Below are positions 21,772 to 36,861 of a stretch of 64,000 nt of DNA, one piece after another. The number at the start of each line of letters is the position of its first letter. Positions within the stretch are counted from its first letter, which is position 1. The position numbers and the translations under genes were made by a program. Source of the DNA: Auanema rhodensis (Eukaryota > Nematoda > Chromadorea > Rhabditida > Rhabditidae); contig OZ059897.1 in the NCBI GenBank assembly GCA_964057225.1, positions 1,674,001 to 1,738,000 on the forward strand, in the 5' to 3' direction. The notes below the pieces were generated by a model that did no database searches, was not told the origin of the DNA, and saw only the letters and a program-made list of their open reading frames with translations.

Positions 21772-24700
21772 GCATTAGTGTATGTTGAGTTTCCATGTAC
21801 ACTCAACATTGCTTCCAAAAACATTTTGACCAAAATTTTCCCGAAAAATTTCAAGATAATTTAACAAAGAGTAGATGTTTTTAGATTCTTTTTTTCAAGG
21901 CGAAGACGATGGACAATGTTATTCAACGAAAAAATTAATTCTTCAGGGTGAAAATCGAGGATATAAGTGTGAACTTATATCAGTTGATATCTTGGTGCAT
22001 TTTTAAGCAAGCGCAAATCTGATAACACAGATCGACGCAGCTTAAAAATTTGTTTTGAATGCACTATACCACATTGAGAAACGCTCAATACAAAAGTTAT
22101 TTATGATTGTTTGAAAAATGATGCATTAGTGTATGTTGAGTTTCCATGTACACTCAACATTGCTTCCAAAAACATTTTGACAAAAATTTTCCCGAAAAAT
22201 TTCAAGATAATTTTACGAAAAGTAGATGTTTTTAGATTTCTTTTTTTAAGGCGGAGACGATGGACAATGTTATTCAACGAAAAAATTAATTCTTCAGGGT
22301 GAAAATCGAGGATTTAAGTGTGAACTTATATCAGTTGATATCTCGGTGCATTTTTAAGCTAGCGCAAATCTGATAACACAGATCGACGCAGCTTAAAAAT
22401 CCGCATCGAATGCACTATACTAAATTGAGAAACGTTCAATACGAAAATTATTTATGATTGTTCGAAAAATGATGCATTAGTGTATGTTGAGTTTCCATGT
22501 ACACTCAACCTTGCTTCCAAAAACATTTTGACAAAAATTTTCCCGAAAAATTTCAAGATAATTTTACGAAAAGTAGATGTTTTTAGATTTCTTTTTTAAA
22601 GGCGAAGACGATGGACAATGTTATTCAACGAAAAAATTAATTCTTCAGGGTGAAAATCGAGGATTTAAGTGTGAACTTATATCAGTTGATATCTCGGTGA
22701 ATTTTTAAGCTAGCGCAAATCTGATAACACAGATCGACGCAGCTTAAAAATCCGCATCGAATGCACTATACTACATTGAAAAACGCTCAATACAAAAATT
22801 ATTTATGATTGTTTGAAAAATGATGCATTAGTGTATGTTGAGTTTCCATGTACACTCAACATTGCTTCCAAAAACATTTTGACAAAAATTTTCCCGAAAA
22901 ATTTCAAGATAATTTTACAAAAACTAGATGTTTTTAGATTCCTTTTTTTAAGGCGAAGACGATGGACAATGTTATTCAACGAAAAAATTAATTCTTCAGG
23001 GTGAAAATCGAGGATATAAGTGTGAACTTATATCAGTTGATATCTTGGTGCATTTTTAAGCTAGCGCAAATCTGATAACACAGATCGACGCAGCTTAAAA
23101 ATCCGCATCGAATGCATTATATAACATTGAAAAACGCTCAATACAAAAATTATTTATGATTGTTTGAAAAATGATGCATTAGTGTATGTTGAGTTTCCAT
23201 GTACACTCAACATTGCTTCCAAAAACATTTTGACAAAAATTTTCCCGAAAAATTTCAAGATAATTTCACGAAAAGTAGATGTTTTTAGATTCCTTTTTTT
23301 AAGGCGAAGACGATGAACAATGTTATTCAACGAAAAAATTAATTCTTCAGGGTGAAAATCGAGGATATAAGTGTGAACTTATATCAGTTGATATCTTGGT
23401 GCATTTTTAAGCTAGCGCAAATCTGATAACACAGATCGACGCAGCTTAAAAATTTGTTTTGAATGCACTATACCACATTGAGAAACGCTCAATACAAAAG
23501 TTATTTATGATTGTTTGAAAAATGATGCATTAGTGTATGTTGAGTTTCCATGTACACTCAACATTGCTTCCAAAAACATTTTGACCAAAATTTTCCCGAA
23601 AAATTTCAAGATAATTTCACGAAAAGTAGATGTTTTTAGATTCCTTTTTTTAAGGCGAAGACGATGGTAAATGTTATTTAACGAAAAAATTAATTCTTCA
23701 GGGTGAAAATCGAGGATATAAATGTGAACTTATATCAGTTGATATCTCGGTGCATTTTTAAGCTAGCGCAAATCTGATAACACAGATCGACGCAGCTTAA
23801 AAATCCGCATCGAATGCACTATACTACATTGAGAAACGTTCAATACAAAAATTAGTTATGATCGTTTGAAAAATGATGCATTAGTGTATGTTGAGTTTCC
23901 ATGTACACTCAACATTGCTTCCAAAAACATTTTGACCAAAATTTTCCCGAAAAATTTCAAGATAATTTCACGAAAAGTAGATGTTTTTAGATTCCTTTTT
24001 TAAGGCGAAGACGATGGTAAATGTTATTCAACGAAAAAATTAATTCTTCAGGGTGAAAATCGAGGATACAAGTGTGAACTTATATCAGTTGATATCTCGG
24101 TGAATTTTTAAGCTAGCGCAAATCTGATAACACAGATCGACGCAGCTTAAAAATCCGCATCGAATGCATTATATAACATTGAAAAACGCTCAATACAAAA
24201 AATATTTATGATTGTTCGAAAAATGATGCATTAGTGTATGTTGAGTTTCCATGTACACTCAACATTGCTTCCAAAAACATTTTGACCAAAATTTTCCCGA
24301 AAAATTTCAAGATAATTTCACGAAAAGTAGATGTTTTTAGATTCCTTTTTTTAAGGCGAAGACGATGAACAATGTTATTCAACGAAAAAATTAATTCTTC
24401 AGGGTGAAAATCGAGGATACAAGTGTGAACTTATATCAGTTGATATCTCGGTGAATTTTTAAGCTAGCGCAAATCTGACAACACAGATCGACGCAGCTTA
24501 AAAATCCGCATCGAATGCACTATACTACATTGAGAAACGTTCAATACAAAAATTATTTATGATTGTTCGAAAAATGATGCATTAGTGTATGTTGAGTTTC
24601 CATGTACACTCAACATTGCTTCCAAAAACATTTTGACAAAAATTTTCCCGAAAAATTTCAAGATAATTTTACGAAAAGTAGATGTTTTTAGATTTCTTTT

Positions 24701-27700
24701 TTTAAGGCGAAGAGGATGGACAATGTTATTCAACGAAAAAATTAATTCTTCAGGGTGAAAAACGAGGATATAAGTGTGAACTTATATCAGTTGATATCTC
24801 GGTGCATTTTTAAGCTAGCGCAAATCTGATAACACAGATCGACGCAGCTTAAAAATCCGCATCGAATGCATTATACTACATTGAGAAACGTTCAATACAA
24901 AAATTATTTATGATTGTTCGAAAAATGATGCATTAGTGTATGTTGAGTTTCCATGTACACTCAACATTGCTTCCAAAAACATTTTGACAAAAATTTTCCC
25001 GAAAAATTTCAAGATAATTTTACGAAAAGTAGATGTTTTTAGATTTCTTTTTTCAAGGCGAAGACGATGAACAATGTTATTCAACGAAAAAATTAATTCT
25101 TCAGGGTGAAAATCGAGGATATAAGTGTGAACTTATATCAGTTGATATCTCGGTGCATTTTTAAGCTAGCGCAAATCTGATAACACAGATCGACGCAGCT
25201 TAAAAATCCGCATCGAATGCATTATAATACATTGAGAAACGTTCAATACAAAAATTATCTATGATTGTTCGAAAAATGATGCATTAGTGTATGTTGAGTT
25301 TCCATGTACACTCAACATTGCTTCCAAAAACATTTTGACAAAAATTTTCCCGAAAAATTTCAAGATAATTTTACGAAAAGTAGATGTTTTTAGATTTCTT
25401 TTTTTAAGGCGAAGAGGATGGACAATGTTATTCAACGAAAAAATTGATTCTTCAGGGTGAAAATCGAGGATATAAGTGTGAACTTATATCAGTTGATATC
25501 TCGGTGCATTTTTAAGCTAGCGCAAATCTGATAACACAGATCGACGCAGCTTAAAAATCCGCATCGAATGCACTATACTAAATCGAGAAACGTTCAATAC
25601 GAAAATTATTTATGATTGTTCGAAAAATGATGCATTAGTGTATGTTGAGTTTCCATGTACACTCAACATTGCTTCCAAAAACATTTTGACAAAAATTTTC
25701 CCGAAAAATTTCAAGATAATTTTACGAAAAGTAGATGTTTTTAGATTTCTTTTTTAAAGGCGAAGACGATGGACAATGTTATTCAACGAAAAAATTAATT
25801 CTTCAGGGTGAAAATCGAGGATTTAAGTGTGAACTTATATCAGTTGATATCTCGGTGAATTTTTAAGCTAGCGCAAATCTGATAACACAGATCGACGCAG
25901 CTTAAAAATCCGCATCGAATGCACTATACTACATTGAAAAACGCTCAATATAAAAATTATTTATGATTGTTTGAAAAATGATGCATTAGTGTATGTTGAG
26001 TTTCCATGTACACTCAACATTGCTTCCAAAAACATTTTGACAAAAATTTTCCCGAAAAATTTCAAGATAATTTCACGAAAAGTAGATGTTTTTAGATTCC
26101 TTTTTTTAAGGCGAAGACGATGAACAATGTTATTCAACGAAAAAATTAATTCTTCAGGGTGAAAATCGAGGATATAAGTGTGAACTTATATCAGTTGATA
26201 TCTTGGTGCATTTTTAAGCTAGCGCAAATCTGATAACACAGATCGACGCAGCTTAAAAATCCGCATCGAATGCATTATATAACATTGAAAAACGCTCAAT
26301 ACAAAAATTATTTATGATTGTTTGAAAAATGATGCATTAGTGTATGTTGAGTTTCCATGTACACTCAACATTGCTTCCAAAAACATTTTGACAAAAATTT
26401 TCCCGAAAAATTTCAAGATAATTTCACGAAAAGTAGATGTTTTTAGATTCCTTTTTTTAAGGCGAAGACGATGAACAATGTTATTCAACGAAAAAATTAA
26501 TTCTTCAGGGTGAAAATCGAGGATATAAGTGTGAACTTATATCAGTTGATATCTCGGTGCATTTTTAAGCTAGCGCAAATCTGATAACACAGATCGACGC
26601 AGCTTAAAAATCCGCATCGAATGCATTATAATACATTGAGAAACGTTCAATACAAAAATTATCTATGATTGTTCGAAAAATGATGCATTAGTGTATGTTG
26701 AGTTTCCATGTACACTCAACATTGCTTCCAAAAACATTTTGACAAAAATTTTCCCGAAAAATTTCAAGATAATTTTACGAAAAGTAGATGTTTTTAGATT
26801 TCTTTTTTTAAGGCGAAGAGGATGGACAATGTTATTCAACGAAAAAATTAATTCTTCAGGGTGAAAATCGAGGATATAAGTGTGAACTTATATCAGTTGA
26901 TATCTCGGTGCATTTTTAAGCTAGCGCAAATCTGATAACACAGATCGACGCAACTTAAAAATCCGCATCGAATGCACTATACTACATTGAGAAACGTTCA
27001 ATACAAAAATTATTTATGATTGTTCGAAAAATGATGCATTAGTGTATGTTGAGTTTCCATGTACACTCAACATTGCTTCCAAAAACATTTTGACAAAGTT
27101 TTCCCGAAAAATTTCAAGATAATTTCACGAAAAGTAGATGTTTTTAGATTCCTTTTTTTAAGGCGAAGACGATGAACAATGTTATTCAACGAAAAAATTA
27201 ATTCTTCAGGGTGAAAATCGAGGATATAAGTGTGAACTTATATCAGTTGATATCTTGGTGCATTTTTCAGCTAGCGCAAATCTGATAACACAGATCGACG
27301 CAGCTTAAAAATCCGCATCGAATGCATTATATAACATTGAAAAACGCTCAATACAAAAATTATTTATGATTGTTTGAAAAATGATGCATTAGTGTATGTT
27401 GAGTTTCCATGTACACTCAACATTGCTTCCAAAAACATTTTGACAAAAATTTTCCCGAAAAATTTCAAGATAATTTCACGAAAAGTAGATGTTTTTAGAT
27501 TCCTTTTTTTAAGGCGAAGACGATGAACAATGTTATTCAACGGAAAAATTAATTCTTCAGGGTGAAAATCGAGGATATAAGTGTGAACTTATATCAGTTG
27601 ATATCTTGGTGCATTTTTAAGCTAGCGCAAATCTGATAACACAGATCGACGCAGCTTGAAAATTTGTTTCGAATGCACTATACCACATTGAAAAACGCTC

Positions 27701-27736
27701 AATACAAAAATTATTTATGATTGTTTGAAAAATGAT
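21772..27736 (+). repeat. 17-monomer HOR, copy 1 (5965 bp)
   Basis: The copy starts with a gaccaaaa/taacaaagag unit carrying aagcaagcg, followed by S2 with ggcggag (22123), S3, an S4 form reading gatggac, and thirteen more units ending with 27386 (caacggaaaaatt, cttgaaaatttgtttcg). Units 23878 and 27036 are 350 bp, which is why the period is 5965 and not 5967. Diagnostic units are gaaaaacgagg (24579), ttataatac (24930), ctaaatcgag (25281), caatataaaaatt (25632), gcaactt (26685) and tttttcagc (27036). The same units follow in the same order at +5965. Confidence 0.9.
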
Positions 27737-30700
27737 GCATTAGTGTATGTTGAGTTTCCATGTACACTCAACATTGCTTCCAAAAACATTTTGACCAAAA
27801 TTTTCCCGAAAAATTTCAAGATAATTTAACAAAGAGTAGATGTTTTTAGATTCTTTTTTTCAAGGCGAAGACGATGGACAATGTTATTCAACGAAAAAAT
27901 TAATTCTTCAGGGTGAAAATCGAGGATATAAGTGTGAACTTATATCAGTTGATATCTTGGTGCATTTTTAAGCAAGCGCAAATCTGATAACACAGATCGA
28001 CGCAGCTTAAAAATTTGTTTTGAATGCACTATACCACATTGAGAAACGCTCAATACAAAAGTTATTTATGATTGTTTGAAAAATGATGCATTAGTGTATG
28101 TTGAGTTTCCATGTACACTCAACATTGCTTCCAAAAACATTTTGACAAAAATTTTCCCGAAAAATTTCAAGATAATTTTACGAAAAGTAGATGTTTTTAG
28201 ATTTCTTTTTTTAAGGCGGAGACGATGGACAATGTTATTCAACGAAAAAATTAATTCTTCAGGGTGAAAATCGAGGATTTAAGTGTGAACTTATATCAGT
28301 TGATATCTCGGTGCATTTTTAAGCTAGCGCAAATCTGATAACACAGATCGACGCAGCTTAAAAATCCGCATCGAATGCACTATACTAAATTGAGAAACGT
28401 TCAATACGAAAATTATTTATGATTGTTCGAAAAATGATGCATTAGTGTATGTTGAGTTTCCATGTACACTCAACCTTGCTTCCAAAAACATTTTGACAAA
28501 AATTTTCCCGAAAAATTTCAAGATAATTTTACGAAAAGTAGATGTTTTTAGATTTCTTTTTTAAAGGCGAAGACGATGGACAATGTTATTCAACGAAAAA
28601 ATTAATTCTTCAGGGTGAAAATCGAGGATTTAAGTGTGAACTTATATCAGTTGATATCTCGGTGAATTTTTAAGCTAGCGCAAATCTGATAACACAGATC
28701 GACGCAGCTTAAAAATCCGCATCGAATGCACTATACTACATTGAAAAACGCTCAATACAAAAATTATTTATGATTGTTTGAAAAATGATGCATTAGTGTA
28801 TGTTGAGTTTCCATGTACACTCAACATTGCTTCCAAAAACATTTTGACAAAAATTTTCCCGAAAAATTTCAAGATAATTTTACAAAAACTAGATGTTTTT
28901 AGATTCCTTTTTTTAAGGCGAAGACGATGGACAATGTTATTCAACGAAAAAATTAATTCTTCAGGGTGAAAATCGAGGATATAAGTGTGAACTTATATCA
29001 GTTGATATCTTGGTGCATTTTTAAGCTAGCGCAAATCTGATAACACAGATCGACGCAGCTTAAAAATCCGCATCGAATGCATTATATAACATTGAAAAAC
29101 GCTCAATACAAAAATTATTTATGATTGTTTGAAAAATGATGCATTAGTGTATGTTGAGTTTCCATGTACACTCAACATTGCTTCCAAAAACATTTTGACA
29201 AAAATTTTCCCGAAAAATTTCAAGATAATTTCACGAAAAGTAGATGTTTTTAGATTCCTTTTTTTAAGGCGAAGACGATGAACAATGTTATTCAACGAAA
29301 AAATTAATTCTTCAGGGTGAAAATCGAGGATATAAGTGTGAACTTATATCAGTTGATATCTTGGTGCATTTTTAAGCTAGCGCAAATCTGATAACACAGA
29401 TCGACGCAGCTTAAAAATTTGTTTTGAATGCACTATACCACATTGAGAAACGCTCAATACAAAAGTTATTTATGATTGTTTGAAAAATGATGCATTAGTG
29501 TATGTTGAGTTTCCATGTACACTCAACATTGCTTCCAAAAACATTTTGACCAAAATTTTCCCGAAAAATTTCAAGATAATTTCACGAAAAGTAGATGTTT
29601 TTAGATTCCTTTTTTTAAGGCGAAGACGATGGTAAATGTTATTTAACGAAAAAATTAATTCTTCAGGGTGAAAATCGAGGATATAAATGTGAACTTATAT
29701 CAGTTGATATCTCGGTGCATTTTTAAGCTAGCGCAAATCTGATATCACAGATCGACGCAGCTTAAAAATCCGCATCGAATGCACTATACTACATTGAGAA
29801 ACGTTCAATACAAAAATTAGTTATGATCGTTTGAAAAATGATGCATTAGTGTATGTTGAGTTTCCATGTACACTCAACATTGCTTCCAAAAACATTTTGA
29901 CCAAAATTTTCCCGAAAAATTTCAAGATAATTTCACGAAAAGTAGATGTTTTTAGATTCCTTTTTTAAGGCGAAGACGATGGTAAATGTTATTCAACGAA
30001 AAAATTAATTCTTCAGGGTGAAAATCGAGGATACAAGTGTGAACTTATATCAGTTGATATCTCGGTGAATTTTTAAGCTAGCGCAAATCTGATAACACAG
30101 ATCGACGCAGCTTAAAAATCCGCATCGAATGCATTATATAACATTGAAAAACGCTCAATACAAAAAATATTTATGATTGTTCGAAAAATGATGCATTAGT
30201 GTATGTTGAGTTTCCATGTACACTCAACATTGCTTCCAAAAACATTTTGACCAAAATTTTCCCGAAAAATTTCAAGATAATTTCACGAAAAGTAGATGTT
30301 TTTAGATTCCTTTTTTTAAGGCGAAGACGATGAACAATGTTATTCAACGAAAAAATTAATTCTTCAGGGTGAAAATCGAGGATACAAGTGTGAACTTATA
30401 TCAGTTGATATCTCGGTGAATTTTTAAGCTAGCGCAAATCTGACAACACAGATCGACGCAGCTTAAAAATCCGCATCGAATGCACTATACTACATTGAGA
30501 AACGTTCAATACAAAAATTATTTATGATTGTTCGAAAAATGATGCATTAGTGTATGTTGAGTTTCCATGTACACTCAACATTGCTTCCAAAAACATTTTG
30601 ACAAAAATTTTCCCGAAAAATTTCAAGATAATTTTACGAAAAGTAGATGTTTTTAGATTTCTTTTTTTAAGGCGAAGAGGATGGACAATGTTATTCAACG

Positions 30701-33700
30701 AAAAAATTAATTCTTCAGGGTGAAAAACGAGGATATAAGTGTGAACTTATATCAGTTGATATCTCGGTGCATTTTTAAGCTAGCGCAAATCTGATAACAC
30801 AGATCGACGCAGCTTAAAAATCCGCATCGAATGCATTATACTACATTGAGAAACGTTCAATACAAAAATTATTTATGATTGTTCGAAAAATGATGCATTA
30901 GTGTATGTTGAGTTTCCATGTACACTCAACATTGCTTCCAAAAACATTTTGACAAAAATTTTCCCGAAAAATTTCAAGATAATTTTACGAAAAGTAGATG
31001 TTTTTAGATTTCTTTTTTCAAGGCGAAGACGATGAACAATGTTATTCAACGAAAAAATTAATTCTTCAGGGTGAAAATCGAGGATATAAGTGTGAACTTA
31101 TATCAGTTGATATCTCGGTGCATTTTTAAGCTAGCGCAAATCTGATAACACAGATCGACGCAGCTTAAAAATCCGCATCGAATGCATTATAATACATTGA
31201 GAAACGTTCAATACAAAAATTATCTATGATTGTTCGAAAAATGATGCATTAGTGTATGTTGAGTTTCCATGTACACTCAACATTGCTTCCAAAAACATTT
31301 TGACAAAAATTTTCCCGAAAAATTTCAAGATAATTTTACGAAAAGTAGATGTTTTTAGATTTCTTTTTTTAAGGCGAAGAGGATGGACAATGTTATTCAA
31401 CGAAAAAATTGATTCTTCAGGGTGAAAATCGAGGATATAAGTGTGAACTTATATCAGTTGATATCTCGGTGCATTTTTAAGCTAGCGCAAATCTGATAAC
31501 ACAGATCGACGCAGCTTAAAAATCCGCATCGAATGCACTATACTAAATCGAGAAACGTTCAATACGAAAATTATTTATGATTGTTCGAAAAATGATGCAT
31601 TAGTGTATGTTGAGTTTCCATGTACACTCAACATTGCTTCCAAAAACATTTTGACAAAAATTTTCCCGAAAAATTTCAAGATAATTTTACGAAAAGTAGA
31701 TGTTTTTAGATTTCTTTTTTAAAGGCGAAGACGATGGACAATGTTATTCAACGAAAAAATTAATTCTTCAGGGTGAAAATCGAGGATTTAAGTGTGAACT
31801 TATATCAGTTGATATCTCGGTGAATTTTTAAGCTAGCGCAAATCTGATAACACAGATCGACGCAGCTTAAAAATCCGCATCGAATGCACTATACTACATT
31901 GAAAAACGCTCAATATAAAAATTATTTATGATTGTTTGAAAAATGATGCATTAGTGTATGTTGAGTTTCCATGTACACTCAACATTGCTTCCAAAAACAT
32001 TTTGACAAAAATTTTCCCGAAAAATTTCAAGATAATTTCACGAAAAGTAGATGTTTTTAGATTCCTTTTTTTAAGGCGAAGACGATGAACAATGTTATTC
32101 AACGAAAAAATTAATTCTTCAGGGTGAAAATCGAGGATATAAGTGTGAACTTATATCAGTTGATATCTTGGTGCATTTTTAAGCTAGCGCAAATCTGATA
32201 ACACAGATCGACGCAGCTTAAAAATCCGCATCGAATGCATTATATAACATTGAAAAACGCTCAATACAAAAATTATTTATGATTGTTTGAAAAATGATGC
32301 ATTAGTGTATGTTGAGTTTCCATGTACACTCAACATTGCTTCCAAAAACATTTTGACAAAAATTTTCCCGAAAAATTTCAAGATAATTTCACGAAAAGTA
32401 GATGTTTTTAGATTCCTTTTTTTAAGGCGAAGACGATGAACAATGTTATTCAACGAAAAAATTAATTCTTCAGGGTGAAAATCGAGGATATAAGTGTGAA
32501 CTTATATCAGTTGATATCTCGGTGCATTTTTAAGCTAGCGCAAATCTGATAACACAGATCGACGCAGCTTAAAAATCCGCATCGAATGCATTATAATACA
32601 TTGAGAAACGTTCAATACAAAAATTATCTATGATTGTTCGAAAAATGATGCATTAGTGTATGTTGAGTTTCCATGTACACTCAACATTGCTTCCAAAAAC
32701 ATTTTGACAAAAATTTTCCCGAAAAATTTCAAGATAATTTTACGAAAAGTAGATGTTTTTAGATTTCTTTTTTTAAGGCGAAGAGGATGGACAATGTTAT
32801 TCAACGAAAAAATTAATTCTTCAGGGTGAAAATCGAGGATATAAGTGTGAACTTATATCAGTTGATATCTCGGTGCATTTTTAAGCTAGCGCAAATCTGA
32901 TAACACAGATCGACGCAACTTAAAAATCCGCATCGAATGCACTATACTACATTGAGAAACGTTCAATACAAAAATTATTTATGATTGTTCGAAAAATGAT
33001 GCATTAGTGTATGTTGAGTTTCCATGTACACTCAACATTGCTTCCAAAAACATTTTGACAAAGTTTTCCCGAAAAATTTCAAGATAATTTCACGAAAAGT
33101 AGATGTTTTTAGATTCCTTTTTTTAAGGCGAAGACGATGAACAATGTTATTCAACGAAAAAATTAATTCTTCAGGGTGAAAATCGAGGATATAAGTGTGA
33201 ACTTATATCAGTTGATATCTTGGTGCATTTTTCAGCTAGCGCAAATCTGATAACACAGATCGACGCAGCTTAAAAATCCGCATCGAATGCATTATATAAC
33301 ATTGAAAAACGCTCAATACAAAAATTATTTATGATTGTTTGAAAAATGATGCATTAGTGTATGTTGAGTTTCCATGTACACTCAACATTGCTTCCAAAAA
33401 CATTTTGACAAAAATTTTCCCGAAAAATTTCAAGATAATTTCACGAAAAGTAGATGTTTTTAGATTCCTTTTTTTAAGGCGAAGACGATGAACAATGTTA
33501 TTCAACGAAAAAATTAATTCTTCAGGGTGAAAATCGAGGATATAAGTGTGAACTTATATCAGTTGATATCTTGGTGCATTTTTAAGCTAGCGCAAATCTG
33601 ATAACACAGATCGACGCAGCTTGAAAATTTGTTTCGAATGCACTATACCACATTGAAAAACGCTCAATACAAAAATTATTTATGATTGTTTGAAAAATGA

Positions 33701-33701
33701 T
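27737..33701 (+). repeat. 17-monomer HOR, copy 2 (5965 bp)
   Basis: This is a tandem copy of 21772-27736. Comparing unit by unit I found two differences: gatatcacag at 29741-29750 against gataacacag at 23776-23785, and caacgaaaaa near 33508 against caacggaaaa near 27543. All private marks and both 1-base deletions are shared (29843 and 33001 are the matching 350-bp units). Identity near 99.97% over 6 kb means a very recent duplication, or a repeated stretch in the assembly. Confidence 0.9.
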
Positions 33702-36700
33702 GCATTAGTGTATGTTGAGTTTCCATGTACACTCAACATTGCTTCCAAAAACATTTTGACCAAAATTTTCCCGAAAAATTTCAAGATAATTTAACAAAGA
33801 GTAGATGTTTTTAGATTCTTTTTTTCAAGGCGAAGACGATGGACAATGTTATTCAACGAAAAAATTAATTCTTCAGGGTGAAAATCGAGGATATAAGTGT
33901 GAACTTATATCAGTTGATATCTTGGTGCATTTTTAAGCTAGCGCAAATCTGATAACACAGATCGACGCAGCTTAAAAATTTGTTTTGAATGCACTATACC
34001 ACATTGAGAAACGCTCAATACAAAAGTTATTTATGATTGTTTGAAAAATGATGCATTAGTGTATGTTGAGTTTCCATGTACACTCAACATTGCTTCCAAA
34101 AACATTTTGACCAAAATTTTCCCGAAAAATTTCAAGATACTTTTACGAAAAGTAGATGTTTTTAGATTTCTTTTTTTTAAGGCGAAGACGATGGACAATG
34201 TTATTCAACGAAAAAACTAATTCTTCAGGGTGAAAATCGAGGATATAAGTGTGAACTTATATCAGTTGATATCTCGGTGCATTTTTAAGCTAGCGCAAAT
34301 CTGATAACACAGATCGACGCAGCTTAAAAATCCGCATCGAATGCATTATAATACATTGAGAAACGTTCAATACAAAAATTATCTATGATTGTTCGAAAAA
34401 TGATGCATTAGTGTATGTTGAGTTTCCATGTACACTCAACATTGCTTCCAAAAACATTTTGACAAAAATTTTCCCGAAAAATTTCAAGATAATTTTACGA
34501 AAAGTAGATGTTTTTAGATTTCTTTTTTTAAGGCGAAGAGGATGGACAATGTTATTCAACGAAAAAATTAACTCTTCAGGGTGAAAATCGAGGATATAAG
34601 TGTGAACTTATATCAGTTGATATCTCGGTGCATTTTTAAGCTAGCGCAAATCTGATAACACAGATCGACGCAGCTTAAAAATCCGCATCGAATGCACTAT
34701 ACTAAATTGAGAAACGTTCAATACGAAAATTATTTATGATTGTTCGAAAAATGATGCATTAGTGTATGTTGAGTTTCCATGTACACTCAACATTGCTTCC
34801 AAAAACATTTTGACAAAAATTTTCCCGAAAAATTTCAAGATAATTTTACGAAAAGTAGATGTTTTTAGATTTCTTTTTTAAAGGCGAAGACGATGGACAA
34901 TGTTATTCAACGAAAAAATTAATTCTTCAGGGTGAAAATCGAGGATTTAAGTGTGAACTTATATCAGTTGATATCTCGGTGAATTTTTAAGCTAGCGCAA
35001 ATCTGATAACACAGATCGACGCAGCTTAAAAATCCGCATCGAATGCACTATACTACATTGAAAAACGCTCAATATAAAAATTATTTATGATTGTTTGAAA
35101 AATGATGCATTAGTGTATGTTGAGTTTCCATGTACACTCAACATTGCTTCCAAAAACATTTTGACAAAAATTTTCCCGAAAAATTTCAAGATAATTTCAC
35201 GAAAAGTAGATGTTTTTAGATTCCTTTTTTTAAGGCGAAGACGATGAACAATGTTATTCAACGAAAAAATTAATTCTTCAGGGTGAAAATCGAGGATATA
35301 AGTGTGAACTTATATCAGTTGATATCTTGGTGCATTTTTAAGCTAGCGCAAATCTGATAACACAGATCGACGCAGTTTAAAAATCCGCATCGAATGCATT
35401 ATATAACATTGAAAAACGCTCAATACAAAAATTATTTATGATTGTTTGAAAAATGATGCATTAGTGTATGTTGAGTTTCCATGTACACTCAACATTGCTT
35501 CCAAAAACATTTTGACAAAAATTTTCCCGAAAAATTTCAAGATAATTTCACGAAAAGTAGATGTTTTTAGATTCCTTTTTTTAAGGCGAAGACGATGAAC
35601 AATGTTATTCAACGAAAAAATTAATTCTTCAGGGTGAAAATCGAGGATATAAGTGTGAACTTATATCAGTTGATATCTCGGTGCATTTTTAAGCTAGCGC
35701 AAATCTGATAACACAGATCGACGCAGCTTAAAAATCCGCATCGAATGCATTATAATACATTGAGAAACTTTCAATACAAAAATTATCTATGATTGTTCGA
35801 AAAATGATGCATTAGTGTATGTTGAGTTTCCATGTACACTCAACATTGCTTCCAAAAACATTTTGACAAAAATTTTCCCGAAAAATTTCAAGATAATTTT
35901 ACGAAAAGTAGATGTTTTTAGATTTCTTTTTTTAAGGCAAAGAGGATGGACAATGTTATTCAACGAAAAAATTAATTCTTCAGGGTGAAAATCGAGGATA
36001 TAAGTGTGAACTTATATCAGTTGATATCTCGGTGCATTTTTAAGCTAGCGCAAATCTGATAACACAGATCGACGCAACTTAAAAATCCGCATCGAATGCA
36101 CTATACTACATTGAGAAACGTTCAATACAAAAATTATTTATGATTGTTCGAAAAATGATGCATTAGTGTATGTTGAGTTTCCATGTACACTCAACATTGC
36201 TTCCAAAAACATTTTGACAAAAGTTTTCCCGAAAAATTTCAAGATAATTTCACGAAAAGTAGATGTTTTTAGATTCCTTTTTTTAAGGCGAAGACGATGA
36301 ACAATGTTATTCAACGAAAAAATTAATTCTTCAGGGTGAAAATCGAGGATATAAGTGTGAACTTATATCAGTTGATATCTTGGTGCATTTTTCAGCTAGC
36401 GCAAATCTGATAACACAGATCGACGCAGCTTAAAAATCCGCATCGAATGCATTATATAACATTGAAAAACGCTCAATACAAAAATTATTTATGATTGTTT
36501 GAAAAATGATGCATTAGTGTATGTTGAGTTTCCATGTACACTCAACATTGCTTCCAAAAACATTTTGACAAAAATTTTCCCGAAAAATTTCAAGATAATT
36601 TCACGAAAAGTAGATGTTTTTAGATTCCTTTTTTTAAGGCGAAGACGACGAACAATGTTATTCAACGAAAAAATTAATTCTTCAGGGTGAAAATCGAGGA

Positions 36701-36861
36701 TATAAGTGTGAACTTATATCAGTTGATATCTTGGTGCATTTTTAAGCTAGCGCAAATCTGATAACACAGATCGACGCAGCTTGAAAATTTGTTTCGAATG
36801 CACTATACCACATTGAAAAACGCTCAATACAAAAATTATTTATGATTGTTTGAAAAATGAT
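33702..36861 (+). repeat. 9-monomer derivative of the 17-mer (3160 bp)
   Basis: Unit 33702 equals the first unit of the 17-mer but reads aagctagcg. Unit 34053 (352 bp, aagatactttt, aaaactaattc) then stands where nine 17-mer units (28088-31245) should be. Units 34405-36511 follow the last seven units of the 17-mer in order. About one private change per unit is visible here: attaactcttc, ctaaattgag, gcagttt, gaaactttcaat, ggcaaagagg, aaaagttttccc and gacgacgaac. This copy is therefore clearly older than the split between copies 1 and 2. Confidence 0.8.
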
